Shown here: one piece after another, positions 26,999-35,891 of the stretch
Numbering within the stretch: the stretch's first letter is position 1
Layout: each line of letters begins with the position of its first letter
Source: JAFGJQ01 sp964495075
GTDB taxonomy: Bacteria > Planctomycetota > Phycisphaerae > UBA1845
Assembly (NCBI GenBank): GCA_964495075.1
Contig: CAZBUJ010000013.1
Coordinates: forward strand, 21,497-85,496
Direction: 5' to 3'
Length of the DNA: 64,000 nt
Notes under the pieces: generated by a model
Seen by the model: the letters and a program-made list of their open reading frames with translations, nothing else
Database searches by the model: none
What the model was told of the DNA's origin: nothing
Translations under genes and position numbers: made by a program

Positions 26999-27053
26999 GG
27001 GCAGGCATGCGCGGGACGCCGCACGACGATCCGCGCCGGCCTGCCCTTGTTTT
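26999..27053 (+). terminator. Rho-independent terminator after the SWIB gene
   Basis: GGGCAGGC (26999-27006) and GCGCGG (27009-27014) pair with CCGCGC (27031-27036) and GCCTGCCC (27039-27046), with a 2x2 internal loop, followed by TTGTTTT. Confidence 0.8.
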
Positions 27054-27086
27054 AGGCCGCAAGGTACGGCGCGCGCCTACCTTGAC

Positions 27087-27188
27087 TTAGAAGAACCCGC
27101 CGAACGCCCAAGCGAGTGCCTGCCCGACACAGCTCGTGTAGAGCGTCCCCACCATCGTCAGCCCGACCACGATCATCTTCTTCTTCAT
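27087..27188 (-). CDS. Tiny lipoprotein-like peptide D (33 residues)
   Basis: ATG 27188 has GAGG 7 nt upstream. The whole product is a lysine-initiated signal (KKKMIVVGLTMVGTLYTSC) followed by 14 residues (VGQALAWAFGGFF). It resembles proteins A-C near 19-20 kb in layout: signal, cysteine, short hydrophobic tail. It follows the SWIB terminator convergently. Very short, so the call rests on the ribosome site and signal. Confidence 0.45.
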   Translation of the reverse strand: MKKKMIVVGLTMVGTLYTSCVGQALAWAFGGFF

Positions 27189-27238
27189 CGGATACCTCGG
27201 GTTCGGCGTGGCCGCCTCGCAGCATCGCTCACGCACAA

Positions 27239-28534
27239 TCATCTGTCCCGTGCTTCGCGCGACCGCTCCGCGCGTTCCCCGCATTCTCGCGGTGGGCCGG
27301 TCGATTGCAAGGGGTCAGGCCTGTGCGGGACCGTTCCGCCGCCGATTCCGGCCGCGGGCGGCCGGCGAATCAGTGCGGCCCGCTGCGACCAGCCGTATAA
27401 GACGGCCGACGCCACGCAGACCGCCGCCACCGTCGCCAGGGTCACGTTGTACCCGCTGCGTTCGATAAGCTGCCCCCAGGCGATCGCGCCGACCAGGAAT
27501 CCGACGTCGCCGGAGCCCAGGACGATGGCCGTCCCGGTGGCCCGGTGTTCCGGCGGCAGCCGCTCGGCACCGAGATCGACCATCGACGGAAAGACGAAAC
27601 AGTGCCCGGCCCCGAGCACCATGGCCGGCAGAATCAGCCCCACCGGCGTCTGAGCCGCCCGAAGCAGGAGCATCCCCAGCCCGTAAAGCAGCATTCCCAG
27701 GATGACCGTGCGGCGCCGTCCGAACCGCTCGGGCAGCCGTCGGAAGATGAACCGCAGCGCGATGGCGGTCGGGCAATAGGCGAGGAAGAACGTCTTGATG
27801 TTCTCGAAGCCCCGGGCCTCGGCCAGTCGCTCGAGGAACAGGGAGTGGATGCACTGCCCCATGGTGAAGGTCGCGCCGATGATGAGGATCATTCCCGGCC
27901 AGTGCTCCGTCGCGATCCGGATGATGGAGCGGACGGGCGTCTGCGCTGTGGGGGCCGGGCGTTCAATGGGCAGCAAGGACGCCAGGGAAGCCGACAGCAG
28001 AAAACCGCTCGCGGAAGTGAAGAAGAAGATGTAGTAGAGGCTGTCCGACTCACGCCAGGCGCTGAAGATCACGTCGCCCAACGTCGGGCCGACCATCATT
28101 CCGACGAACCCGCCGACACCGACAATCCCGAGGCTTTCCGCCCGCCGCCGCGGCGACGCGATCAGGGCGGTCACGAACGCCGTCGCGGTGAAGAAGACGG
28201 CCATGCCGACGTTCGTGAGAACGCGCAGCAGGCACAGTACGGTCACGTCGCGGGTCAACGGGTAGCCGATTGCCGCCAGCATGCCGAGCGTCGCCCCGAT
28301 CAGGATGGCCGGCTTTGCGCCGACGCGGTCGATGAACGAGCCGACCACGGGCCTCACGCACAGGCTTCCGACCACGCCCAGGCCCCACACCCAACCGAGG
28401 ATTCGCTCCGATTCACCGAGCGACTCGACGTAGTCGCCGAAATGGAACTGCACCGCATAACCGGTCATGAAGAAGAGCACGACGGCGAAGAGCAGAAAAA
28501 ACCGCGGGGTGTAGAGAGTGTCGTCGTGGGTCAC
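27239..28534 (-). CDS. Major facilitator superfamily transporter
   Basis: 431 residues from GTG 28534, which overlaps the upstream stop in GTGA. About 12 hydrophobic segments, from FFLLFAVVLFFMTGYAVQFH to the last near NVTLATVAAVCVASAVLY. The loop after helix 2 has VRPVVGSFIDRVGAKP, the MFS motif A pattern (G-x3-D-R-x-G). LGMLLYGLGMLLLRAAQ and GAGHCFVFPSMVDLGAERLP lie in the second half. The substrate is not evident. It is last in an operon behind an exported protein and a metallophosphoesterase. Confidence 0.87.
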   Translation of the reverse strand: MTHDDTLYTPRFFLLFAVVLFFMTGYAVQFHFGDYVESLGESERILGWVWGLGVVGSLCVRPVVGSFIDRVGAKPAILIGATLGMLAAIGYPLTRDVTVLCLLRVLTNVGMAVFFTATAFVTALIASPRRRAESLGIVGVGGFVGMMVGPTLGDVIFSAWRESDSLYYIFFFTSASGFLLSASLASLLPIERPAPTAQTPVRSIIRIATEHWPGMILIIGATFTMGQCIHSLFLERLAEARGFENIKTFFLAYCPTAIALRFIFRRLPERFGRRRTVILGMLLYGLGMLLLRAAQTPVGLILPAMVLGAGHCFVFPSMVDLGAERLPPEHRATGTAIVLGSGDVGFLVGAIAWGQLIERSGYNVTLATVAAVCVASAVLYGWSQRAALIRRPPAAGIGGGTVPHRPDPLQSTGPPRECGERAERSREARDR

Positions 28535-29979
28535 GGCTTCGCCGGTCTCGTGGCGGGACGGTCGACGGGGCCCGGCTTCAGGAACCGCACGTTCTGCCGC
28601 ACCGCCGCAGGGGCATAACTGATCACAATCCACCGTGGGGTCACCGCTAGCGCAGGCCCCAGCAAACCGGCCTGGATGTACCACACGCCGTCCGGTGCGC
28701 GGCGCAGCCACGGCGCCGTCGCGGGGGCGGATGGGTCGTCCCGCCGCGGGGTGAGGTAATGTTGGAGGGCACCGAGCAGTCTGTCAATCGAGTCGGTCAC
28801 CGCCTCCGTCGAACCGTCGGTTTCGATCAGGATCGTGCAGAGCAACGGGATCCCCAGTGGATGGCGCGGATGATTGTGCAATACGAGCCGGCCACCGAGG
28901 CGATCCAGGAAATCGTCGTGGACCGACCAGTCGGGGGCGGCCACATGCTGATCCCACAGCGCCCGCAAGCGAGCCTGCGTGGCGGAGCTCCGGCTGGCGA
29001 GCCAGGCGTCACGACAGCGGAGGATGAAGTCGCGCCCGGATACGTTCAACACGGCACACGAGGTCGCGCCGGGGGGCACGATGCCGCGCACAGTCGCGCC
29101 GTCCACGCCCGGGACGGTGACGGGCACGAATCGGTCGGCCCCGTTCCGCCGCAGCACGCACGCGATCTCGACGAACCGTTCCCGCCGACCCACCGTCCAG
29201 AGCCCCCGTTGCAGGCCGCCCATACCGAGCGCGGACACCACCCGATCAGGGACGCCGGTCATGACCTCGCCCAACTGGCCCCGCAGACGGTCCACGTTGA
29301 CATAGACGCGTAGAAAGGCCCCGTGCACGTTCGATCGGCGTCGGGCGGCCGCATACCACTCGTCGGCGGCCAGCGATCGCGGCGGGTTTCGAATCGCGTC
29401 GGCCACCAGGTGGAACGAGCGATCGCCGATCGACACCACGTACCACGGGCCGACCGCGCCCCATTGCACAACCGCCCAGTCCGGCAAGCGGGCGTCGGTC
29501 AGCGTGAAGAACACTTGATCTCCCGTCCCCTGCTTGCGAATCCTGGTGTTCTCCTGATCGGTATGAAGGTCGATCAGTTCCTGGATGCGGCGGGTAACGT
29601 TCGCGCTGCGACCGTCGGTGCGGATGATAATCGCCCCGCGCAGTCCGGCCAGACGATGCCCGCCCGACGGCAGCGTGTGTGCCCGTGCTTCGAGCAGAAC
29701 GACGCTCACCGGCAAGTCCGCGACAGCGGGCAGCGAGCCCATGACGTCGGCAATGACCTGGGCGGTGGTGTCCAGGTGGGCGGTGGCACCGAGTTGCCCT
29801 GCCTGCCGCAGCAGGTATCCGAGTACTTCCGTGCCGCCCGGATCGGTGCCGGGCACACGGGGCGGAGTGGGGTGCAACGCGACGGCTACCGCGGCTTCCG
29901 GCGGGACCGCCACCATCAGGTCGTCGGGCGGCGCGACCACCGAGGCGGCGAGCATGGCGTACGCGAGGGCGAGCGTCAT
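28531..29979 (-). CDS. Exported protein of unknown function
   Basis: 482 residues from ATG 29979, inside the metallophosphoesterase stop (ATGA). The start MTLALAYAMLAASVVA is a short signal peptide. The body looks like two similar alpha/beta halves with IIIRTDGRSANVTRRIQEL and FLDRLGGRLVLHNHP. It has the general look of planctomycete periplasmic proteins related to DUF3352. No catalytic motif seen. Position between a membrane phosphoesterase and a transporter suggests an envelope task. Confidence 0.75.
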   Translation of the reverse strand: MTLALAYAMLAASVVAPPDDLMVAVPPEAAVAVALHPTPPRVPGTDPGGTEVLGYLLRQAGQLGATAHLDTTAQVIADVMGSLPAVADLPVSVVLLEARAHTLPSGGHRLAGLRGAIIIRTDGRSANVTRRIQELIDLHTDQENTRIRKQGTGDQVFFTLTDARLPDWAVVQWGAVGPWYVVSIGDRSFHLVADAIRNPPRSLAADEWYAAARRRSNVHGAFLRVYVNVDRLRGQLGEVMTGVPDRVVSALGMGGLQRGLWTVGRRERFVEIACVLRRNGADRFVPVTVPGVDGATVRGIVPPGATSCAVLNVSGRDFILRCRDAWLASRSSATQARLRALWDQHVAAPDWSVHDDFLDRLGGRLVLHNHPRHPLGIPLLCTILIETDGSTEAVTDSIDRLLGALQHYLTPRRDDPSAPATAPWLRRAPDGVWYIQAGLLGPALAVTPRWIVISYAPAAVRQNVRFLKPGPVDRPATRPAKP

Positions 29980-31133
29980 TGCGGTACCAGGGTCAGCAAG
30001 GAGATTTCCGGCGGGCAGCATAGGCGCACGCGCGGCGCCTGCCATCGCTCGTGCCCCACGCCCCGACTGACGTACGTGTGCACGCCGTTCACGGTGGTGA
30101 GCCCGCCGGCCGACGTGGTACGCGACGACCGGCACCCGGTGAGCAGCGGACCGATCCCCGGGATCTGCACCTGGCCGCCGTGTGTGTGCCCGGCCACGAT
30201 GAGATCAATCCGCGAGTCCCGCGTGAGGAAGAGACCGGAGTCGGGCGTATGGGAAACCAAGATGGCCACGTCGACGTCTCCGGCGGCGCGATCGAGGCTG
30301 GCCAGCAGGCGTGCCGCACGCGGCGTGTCGTGCGGGTATCCCATGCCGCCGATGGCGAGCGTCAGCCCGTGCAGGCGGACACGGGCGATCTCGTTGTCCA
30401 GAACGTGGACGCCGGTGTTGGCGAGGAGGCGTCGGAACTGTTCCGGGCGGTCGACGTTGCCGCCTACCGCGAACACGCCGCCGGGCGCTTCGAGTCGGTT
30501 GAGCAGATCGCGAAAGGCCGGCAGTTCGCGCTCGAATGCCGCCGCCGGGCCCTGGTAGAAGTCGCCGGGCAGCAGAATGAGGTCCGGCTCGAGGGCGATG
30601 GCCTGGTCGATCGCGTTCTGTTCGTAGTCGGTGATGCGATCGGTCTGGATGTCGGCGAGCACCGCGATTCGGATGGGTGGCCGGGACGGCTCGAGGCCGG
30701 CGATCGGAACGTCCTGGTATTCGATTCGCAAAGCGAACGGCTCGATGAACGTCGCCCACACGGCCACTGGCACCGCCAGCACCATCACGGTCGCCAGGGC
30801 CACGACGCCGCGGCTGAACAGCCGGGGTCGCCGGGGCCGGCGCACGGCCGCGATGCCCAGCACGGTCAGGGCGGCGCCGGGCACCAGTACTGCCAGCACC
30901 AAGTAGATCAGGTGCATGAGTCCGAACGCGGTCACGCCGAGCATACGGTGCACCGGAATCTTGATGACGAACACGATGGCCGCCACGGTGATCACGAACG
31001 GCAGATCGCGCAACCGGATAAACGGGTTCCGGCCGGCGTGGCCGGCCCGTCGGGCGACGACGACGAGCGCCGCGCCGGCCGCCATCGCGTCCACCACGGT
31101 CGACCCCAGGAATAGCCATAGATAGGAATTCAC
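29976..31133 (-). CDS. Membrane-anchored metallophosphoesterase
   Basis: 385 residues from GTG 31133; the ribosome site is weak. Four hydrophobic segments fill the first 140 residues, then a calcineurin-like domain: VLADIQTDR, LLPGDFYQG, GGNVD, VSHTPD and VAGHTHGGQV. The first motif has Gln where most family members have His (D-x-H), and the GNH[D/E] motif is GNVD, so metal ligation or activity may differ from YkuE-like enzymes. It may act on lipid-linked or nucleotide phosphates at the membrane. First gene of a three-gene coupled operon. Its 5' end is divergent from the histidine kinase. Confidence 0.86.
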   Translation of the reverse strand: MNSYLWLFLGSTVVDAMAAGAALVVVARRAGHAGRNPFIRLRDLPFVITVAAIVFVIKIPVHRMLGVTAFGLMHLIYLVLAVLVPGAALTVLGIAAVRRPRRPRLFSRGVVALATVMVLAVPVAVWATFIEPFALRIEYQDVPIAGLEPSRPPIRIAVLADIQTDRITDYEQNAIDQAIALEPDLILLPGDFYQGPAAAFERELPAFRDLLNRLEAPGGVFAVGGNVDRPEQFRRLLANTGVHVLDNEIARVRLHGLTLAIGGMGYPHDTPRAARLLASLDRAAGDVDVAILVSHTPDSGLFLTRDSRIDLIVAGHTHGGQVQIPGIGPLLTGCRSSRTTSAGGLTTVNGVHTYVSRGVGHERWQAPRVRLCCPPEISLLTLVPQ

Positions 31134-31239
31134 GCTGGTGCTACGCTCCGCGGACGCGCGAGTTCGCGTCGATTCTGCGCCATCGTTGATCGGCCCGGGG
31201 GCGCCGGGGTACCCACTCCAACGGCCGACCGTTTTCCGG

Positions 31240-31252
31240 TACACTGTCAGCC
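31240..31252 (+). promoter_or_regulatory. -10 element directly before the histidine kinase GTG (leaderless candidate)
   Basis: TACACT (31240-31245) ends 7 nt before GTG 31253, which would place the transcription start at the start codon. No Shine-Dalgarno is present. The -35 is weak. Confidence 0.4.
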
Positions 31253-32818
31253 GTGCGTAAGCCATTATTACCCAACATTTCCCTGGCGGCCAAATGTCGG
31301 TTGTTGTTTGGCGCGGCGGTCCTGTTGATCGTGGCCGCCACGCTGCTCGTGCCGTGGGTGCAGATGGCGAGTTTGAGCAAGCACCGCGACGTACTGGCGG
31401 CCGAGCAGATCGCCGTGTCGGCCTACCTGCTCACCGACTTGACGGGGGAGGACTGGCGGGCGGCGCAGGAGCAGTTGACCAAGCGCTGGCCGACCCACGC
31501 CCGTCAGTTGGGGTTTCCGCCTCACCCGCCACAGTTGATCTCGACGGAGCAGGCCAAGTTGTACGGTGAGCGTGGCTTCGTCCCGACCTCGATCGCCCAG
31601 TTGCAGGCCAACCCGACCCAGCGGTACTACTGGAATGCGGGCGAGGAGGGTGAACAACCGGCCCTCAAGTTCGCGCTGGCGGTGCGGGCGGGAGAGACGG
31701 ACCCGAATCCGGGTTCACTGAAGGGGATCATCGACGTCCGGATCCCGCGGGCCCGCGAGTCGATGATCTGGAACGCGATCGTGGTGATTCTGTCCGGGCT
31801 GTCCGGCGGGTTGGCCGCTCTGCTGGTGTTCTACCTGATCACGCAGAAACTGATTCTCTCGCCGGTGCGTCGTTTGCGTCGCCTGGCGGAGAAGGTGTCG
31901 CAGGGGAACCTGTCGGCGCGATCGGACATCGCCACCCGCGACGAGTTTCAGGACCTGGCGGAATCATTCAACAACATGCTCGGTCATCTCCAGTCGAGCC
32001 AGGAGGAGTTGGAGACGATCAACCGCTCGCTCGACGCCAAGATCGACGAACTCGCCGACGCCAACATCGCGTTGTACGAGAGCAACCGGCTCAAGAGCGA
32101 GTTCCTCGCCAACGTGAGTCACGAACTGCGGACACCGCTCGTCTCGATCATCGGGTTCGCCGAACTCGTCCGCGACGCGCAGGACGACCCGCCCAAAGAC
32201 CGGACCCGGTTGAAGCGCTACACGGAGAACATCTATACGAGCGGCAAGATGCTGCTCGACATCATCAACGACCTGCTGGACCTCGCGAAAATCGAAGCCG
32301 GCAAGCTCGAACTGCACATGAGTGAATTCGACATCGCGCAAGTCTGCCAGACGCTCATTGACGTCGTGCAGCCGCTGGCCGGGAAGAAGCAGCAGAGTCT
32401 CGAACTGGCCGCCGACCCGGACCTCCCGCTGCTTCACTCCGATTCGGGCAAAGTCAAACAGATCCTCTACAACCTGTTGAGCAATGCGTTGAAGTTCACG
32501 CCGGAGGGCGGGTCGGTGACGGTCCGGGTCGAGCATCACAACGGCGCCGAGCGGGGTGTCCGGTTGGGGGTCAGCGACACCGGGCCCGGCATTCCGGAAG
32601 ACCAGCGGGAGGCCGTCTTCGAGAAGTTCAAACAGGTGGATGCATCCGTCACCCGCGAACACGGCGGCACGGGGCTTGGCCTCGCCATCACACGTGAGCT
32701 CGTCCATATCCTGGGCGGTGAGATTGAATTCGAGAGTGAAATCGGGCGTGGCACGACGTTCCTGGTGACGCTTCCCGCGACGGCCCCGGAGCCGGCCGCC
32801 CCGACCAAGCCGCTGTGA
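31253..32818 (+). CDS. Membrane sensor histidine kinase
   Basis: 521 residues from GTG 31253. TM1 lies at about 12-35 (LLFGAAVLLIVAATLLV), then a periplasmic sensor of about 145 residues, TM2 near 178-200, a HAMP linker (LSPVRRLRRLAEKVSQGNL), and a HisKA domain with SHELRTP (phospho-H290). The ATPase domain has N box LLSNALKFTPEGG, G1 DTGPGIPE, F box FEKFKQVD and G2 GGTGLGLAI. It autophosphorylates and passes phosphate to a response regulator, but no regulator gene is within reach, so it is an orphan here. Confidence 0.96.
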   Translation: MRKPLLPNISLAAKCRLLFGAAVLLIVAATLLVPWVQMASLSKHRDVLAAEQIAVSAYLLTDLTGEDWRAAQEQLTKRWPTHARQLGFPPHPPQLISTEQAKLYGERGFVPTSIAQLQANPTQRYYWNAGEEGEQPALKFALAVRAGETDPNPGSLKGIIDVRIPRARESMIWNAIVVILSGLSGGLAALLVFYLITQKLILSPVRRLRRLAEKVSQGNLSARSDIATRDEFQDLAESFNNMLGHLQSSQEELETINRSLDAKIDELADANIALYESNRLKSEFLANVSHELRTPLVSIIGFAELVRDAQDDPPKDRTRLKRYTENIYTSGKMLLDIINDLLDLAKIEAGKLELHMSEFDIAQVCQTLIDVVQPLAGKKQQSLELAADPDLPLLHSDSGKVKQILYNLLSNALKFTPEGGSVTVRVEHHNGAERGVRLGVSDTGPGIPEDQREAVFEKFKQVDASVTREHGGTGLGLAITRELVHILGGEIEFESEIGRGTTFLVTLPATAPEPAAPTKPL

Positions 32819-32857
32819 GCCGGGCCGGGTAGATCCCGCGGACCCGGCCCCGGGCGA

Positions 32858-33367
32858 TCAATAGAAGACGGTCAGGATCAGGTGCGGGTCTGCCTTCTTG
32901 CCCTCGAACACGCCGATGGTCGACGTCGCGAACTTGATCGTGACGTCGGGGCTGGTGTCGGTCCACTCGTTGACCTGGCGGTTCATGAAGGCCACCGCAC
33001 CCTCGTTGAGTTTCGCGTGGAACGTGCGACAGCGGGTGGCCGTCGGCGATCTCGGGTCGACCTCGCGGTCCAACCCCTCGTCGTCGTACGCCGCCCCGAC
33101 CTGGGACTCGCTGGCGAAGCTGCGGATCTGCGACTCGCCTTTTCCCCGGCGCGGGGCGGGCTCATCGTCGACGAGCGAGATCACTTCGAGGTCGGTCGGC
33201 GAACTGCCGCCGCCGCCCGAGGTGACGTCGGCCGCGGCCTCCGCCTCCTCGAGGCAGTGCGGGCACAGCAACTTGCCCCCGTGGTACCCGGCGATCCCGG
33301 TATCCAGATGCTCGGTGTAGATGCTCGCGCCGCATGACTGACAAACTCGCGATCCGTCATCCACCAT
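32858..33367 (-). CDS. Zinc-ribbon protein of unknown function
   Basis: 169 residues from ATG 33367, because GGAGG lies 8 nt upstream. An ATG at 33382 would place that site inside the coding sequence. The N-terminus has CQSCGAS and, 22 residues on, CPHCLEEAE, a four-Cys zinc site. A disordered Gly/Ser/Glu linker follows. The conserved-looking C-terminus reads TRCRTFHAKLNEGAVAFMNR and ATSTIGVFEGKKADPHLILT. The latter half looks like a small alpha/beta domain shared by planctomycete proteins, function unknown. It is convergent with the histidine kinase, whose stop is 39 nt away. Confidence 0.75.
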   Translation of the reverse strand: MVDDGSRVCQSCGASIYTEHLDTGIAGYHGGKLLCPHCLEEAEAAADVTSGGGGSSPTDLEVISLVDDEPAPRRGKGESQIRSFASESQVGAAYDDEGLDREVDPRSPTATRCRTFHAKLNEGAVAFMNRQVNEWTDTSPDVTIKFATSTIGVFEGKKADPHLILTVFY

Positions 33368-33440
33368 CGGAATGTCCTCCATCAGCCGAATGGCGATCAG
33401 AAAAGTGCGGCTCGATTATACCGAGGTGCGCGTGACGAGG

Positions 33441-33614
33441 CTAGCCGGCATGATGGGGCAACCCGAGCTTGATCGCCACGTCTTCCGGTTTGGCGGTCTG
33501 ATCTGGCGTGAGCGTGCGAAGCGTCCCAAGTCGGCGGGCGAGAAACACGACTTGCGCCGCGTACTCGACCGTCTCCAGTTTGCGGCATCGCTGACTCCCC
33601 GGTCGGGCGATCAT
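33441..33614 (-). CDS. 57-codon gene overlapping the deoC stop
   Basis: ATG 33614-33612 shares one base with the deoC TGA (TGATG), so it is probably reached by reinitiation. The product begins MIARPGSQRCRKLETVEYAA and continues QVVFLARRLGTLRTLT; it ends LGLPHHAG. Codons have the GC-rich third positions of the neighbours. A basic amphipathic helix is likely in the middle. Not recognised. Since it is short, chance openness is possible. Confidence 0.5.
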   Translation of the reverse strand: MIARPGSQRCRKLETVEYAAQVVFLARRLGTLRTLTPDQTAKPEDVAIKLGLPHHAG

Positions 33615-34297
33615 CAGGAGCCGGCCCCCACGCGGCGTGCTTCGTCGACGATCGGCACTCCGGCACTGGCCCCGATCCGAGTGGCCCCGGCACCGATCAT
33701 GGCCAGCGCGTCGGCCAGCGACCGGATCCCACCGGAGGCCTTTACACCCATGCCGGCGTCCTTCACGGCATCGGCCATCAGGGCGACGTCGGCCGCGGTC
33801 GCGCCGCCCGACGCAAACCCGGTGGACGTCTTCACGAAATCCGCGCCGGCGTCACGGGCGAGCCGACAGGCCGTTCGCTTCTCGTCGTCGGTCAGCAACG
33901 CGGTTTCGATGATGACTTTGCAGATCACGTTCTCCCGGTGGCAGACATCGACGACGGTCTTCAACTCTCGCCCGACGAGGTCCGTGTCACCGTCCTTCAG
34001 CGCCCCGATGTTGATGACCACGTCGACTTCCTGCGCGCCGTGCTTGATGGCCCGCAACGATTCGGCGGCCTTGACCGGAATGAGGTGCGCGCCAAGCGGA
34101 AATCCCGACACCGTGCACACCTTGACGTGGCTGCCGGCCAACTGCTCGGCCGCCAGCGCCACGTAGGTCGGATTGACGCACACCGCCGCGAATCCGTACT
34201 GGCGCGCTTCCGCGCACAGGCGGCGGATGTCCGCCGCCGTCGCGTCGGGACGCAGCAGGGTGTGATCGATGCACGCCGCCAGTGTCTCGGGCTTCAT
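33614..34297 (-). CDS. deoC: Deoxyribose-phosphate aldolase
   Basis: 227 residues, usual length. The Schiff-base lysine is K156 in FVKTSTGFA, with D92 (EVDVVINIG) and K186 (VKASGGIR) completing the active site. CIDHTLLRPDAT and TVSGFPLG are family marks. It splits 2-deoxyribose-5-phosphate to glyceraldehyde-3-phosphate and acetaldehyde in nucleoside catabolism. It has its own promoter 45 nt upstream, so it is a separate unit from the GTPase operon behind it. Confidence 0.97.
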   Translation of the reverse strand: MKPETLAACIDHTLLRPDATAADIRRLCAEARQYGFAAVCVNPTYVALAAEQLAGSHVKVCTVSGFPLGAHLIPVKAAESLRAIKHGAQEVDVVINIGALKDGDTDLVGRELKTVVDVCHRENVICKVIIETALLTDDEKRTACRLARDAGADFVKTSTGFASGGATAADVALMADAVKDAGMGVKASGGIRSLADALAMIGAGATRIGASAGVPIVDEARRVGAGS

Positions 34298-34341
34298 GAC
34301 CGGGCCCCGTGATTCGTGGACCGAATGCCGACCGCCCTTCT

Positions 34342-34370
34342 ACTTCACTGGCAGCCCGCGAGACTGTCAA
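34342..34370 (-). promoter_or_regulatory. Promoter for deoC
   Basis: Perfect TTGACA (34370-34365), a 17-nt spacer and TGAAGT (34347-34342) on the minus strand, 45 nt from the deoC ATG. It starts 70 nt beyond the end of the upstream gene. Confidence 0.65.
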
Positions 34371-34439
34371 GGCGGCCCGCGGAACGAGCGGGGAGGCACG
34401 AACGACCGTTCGCCGGGCGGACGCCACCCAACGGCGCAT

Positions 34440-35891
34440 CTACCGCGCGTCAGCCAGTCGCTGCTCGATCTGGTCAAGGAGGTGGGACGCCGCCGCGGAG
34501 CCGGGGAGTTTGTATTGCCATTCGTGGAGGACGGAACGTGCTCGGTCGAGTTCGTCGGGCGTCGCGACCGGCAGCCACGCCCGGAGCCCGTCGAGGATCG
34601 TGCTCTGCGCGGACCGAAGCCGTTCGACCGCGTTGACTTCGCTCGCGGCCTCGACCGCTTCCACCGCGTAGGCGGCCGCGGTGACGGGGGCGTTGAAGGC
34701 GAGGCGACTGAGCACGGTGGAAATCGGTGACAAGGCGAAATCCGCCGCCGCCCGCGATCGACGGGCCAAGCCGGACAAGGCCGGCCAGTAGCCCTTGACT
34801 TCGGGTTCACTCCGCAGCCGTTCGCCCATCTGCTCCTGGGTGGCACTGAGTAGCTGCCGTTGCAGTTCACTTTCGAATTCGTTGGGCGGCCGGGCGTCGA
34901 TGTACCGGTCCGCGAGCGCGAGCAAGTCCCGGGTGGATGCGGTAGCGGCGAGGGCGGTCGCGTCGCAGATCGTGCCGATGCGATCGAGTGCGGCGTCCGA
35001 ATGATCCGGAAGATCCACCGTCGTCAGAGCCAGCACCGCGTCGATCCTGCCCTCGCGATAGCACCGGTCCACCATCCGGAGCCAGGACGAGGCGTTCGGC
35101 CGTGGGGGATGCCGGTCTGGCCCGGGCTCCACGTACTCGAGCCGCTGGCCCTTCACCAGGCGCCGGGTTTGTCGCAGGTCCCCGGTGACGGCACTGATCG
35201 TGTAGGCACGACCGACGGCAAATCGCAATCCGGCCGAGAAGGAGATGTCCAGCCGCCGCGGTCCCGGCACGCCGGTGAGGACCGCTTCGATCCAGTCGCC
35301 GGGGTCGAAGTCGCCGCCCACCACCACGCGTTTGCCCTGCAGAACGGTGCCCATGGTGGCGGTGATCCAGTCAGCGCCGTAGTTCTCGACAGCGCCGGCC
35401 ACGCGCTGGCCGGTGAAGCGGTCCGCCACGTTCAGCCGGAGTGGTTCGAGCACTCGCGGCGGCTGGAGTTGCACATCCAGCCACCCGGTCTCATCCACCG
35501 AGAGGAGCACGTTGGACGCGTTGAACCGGAACCGTGCGAAGTCTTCGGGCGAGATCACGGTGATGTGCGTGTAGATCCGCCGCACGCCCCGCCCCGTGTG
35601 TTCGGCCCCGCCGTCACAACTGAAGGCCAGGGCCAGCCGTCCGCTGCCGAGCTTGTAGAATGCGACCGCTGTCGCTTCCGGTCCGTCCTCGCAGAGTCCC
35701 CCGTGGGACGGGCTGCGGGCGGTGATGTCCTTCTTTTCCGCCGGACTGATGCCCTTACTGGCGGCGACGATCTGGTAGCCGCGTCCGACGACGGTGCGCA
35801 CCGACGAGAACACCGCGTGGTCGCACACGACCACTGGCGGGCGGTTCGACGAGGGTTGGCCGGGCTGGATCAAAGCCGGCTGAGAAGCCAC
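34440..35891 (-). CDS. GTPase-associated-type protein (GAP1-N-like N-terminus), partner of the adjacent GTPase
   Basis: 483 residues from GTG 35891 (GGAG 8 nt upstream), overlapping the GTPase gene by 22 nt; a TTG at 35873 would give a 4-nt TTGA overlap instead. The N-terminus (FSSVRTVVGRGYQIVAASKG, then SPSHGGLC and REHTxRG-like GAEHTGRGVRRIYTH) resembles what I remember of the N-terminal domain of GTPase-associated protein 1, seen beside double-GTPases in bacterial NTPase modules. The C-terminal half is helical. It may be a regulator or effector platform. No enzyme motif was recognised. The family call needs a profile search. Confidence 0.65.
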   Translation of the reverse strand: MASQPALIQPGQPSSNRPPVVVCDHAVFSSVRTVVGRGYQIVAASKGISPAEKKDITARSPSHGGLCEDGPEATAVAFYKLGSGRLALAFSCDGGAEHTGRGVRRIYTHITVISPEDFARFRFNASNVLLSVDETGWLDVQLQPPRVLEPLRLNVADRFTGQRVAGAVENYGADWITATMGTVLQGKRVVVGGDFDPGDWIEAVLTGVPGPRRLDISFSAGLRFAVGRAYTISAVTGDLRQTRRLVKGQRLEYVEPGPDRHPPRPNASSWLRMVDRCYREGRIDAVLALTTVDLPDHSDAALDRIGTICDATALAATASTRDLLALADRYIDARPPNEFESELQRQLLSATQEQMGERLRSEPEVKGYWPALSGLARRSRAAADFALSPISTVLSRLAFNAPVTAAAYAVEAVEAASEVNAVERLRSAQSTILDGLRAWLPVATPDELDRARSVLHEWQYKLPGSAAASHLLDQIEQRLADAR

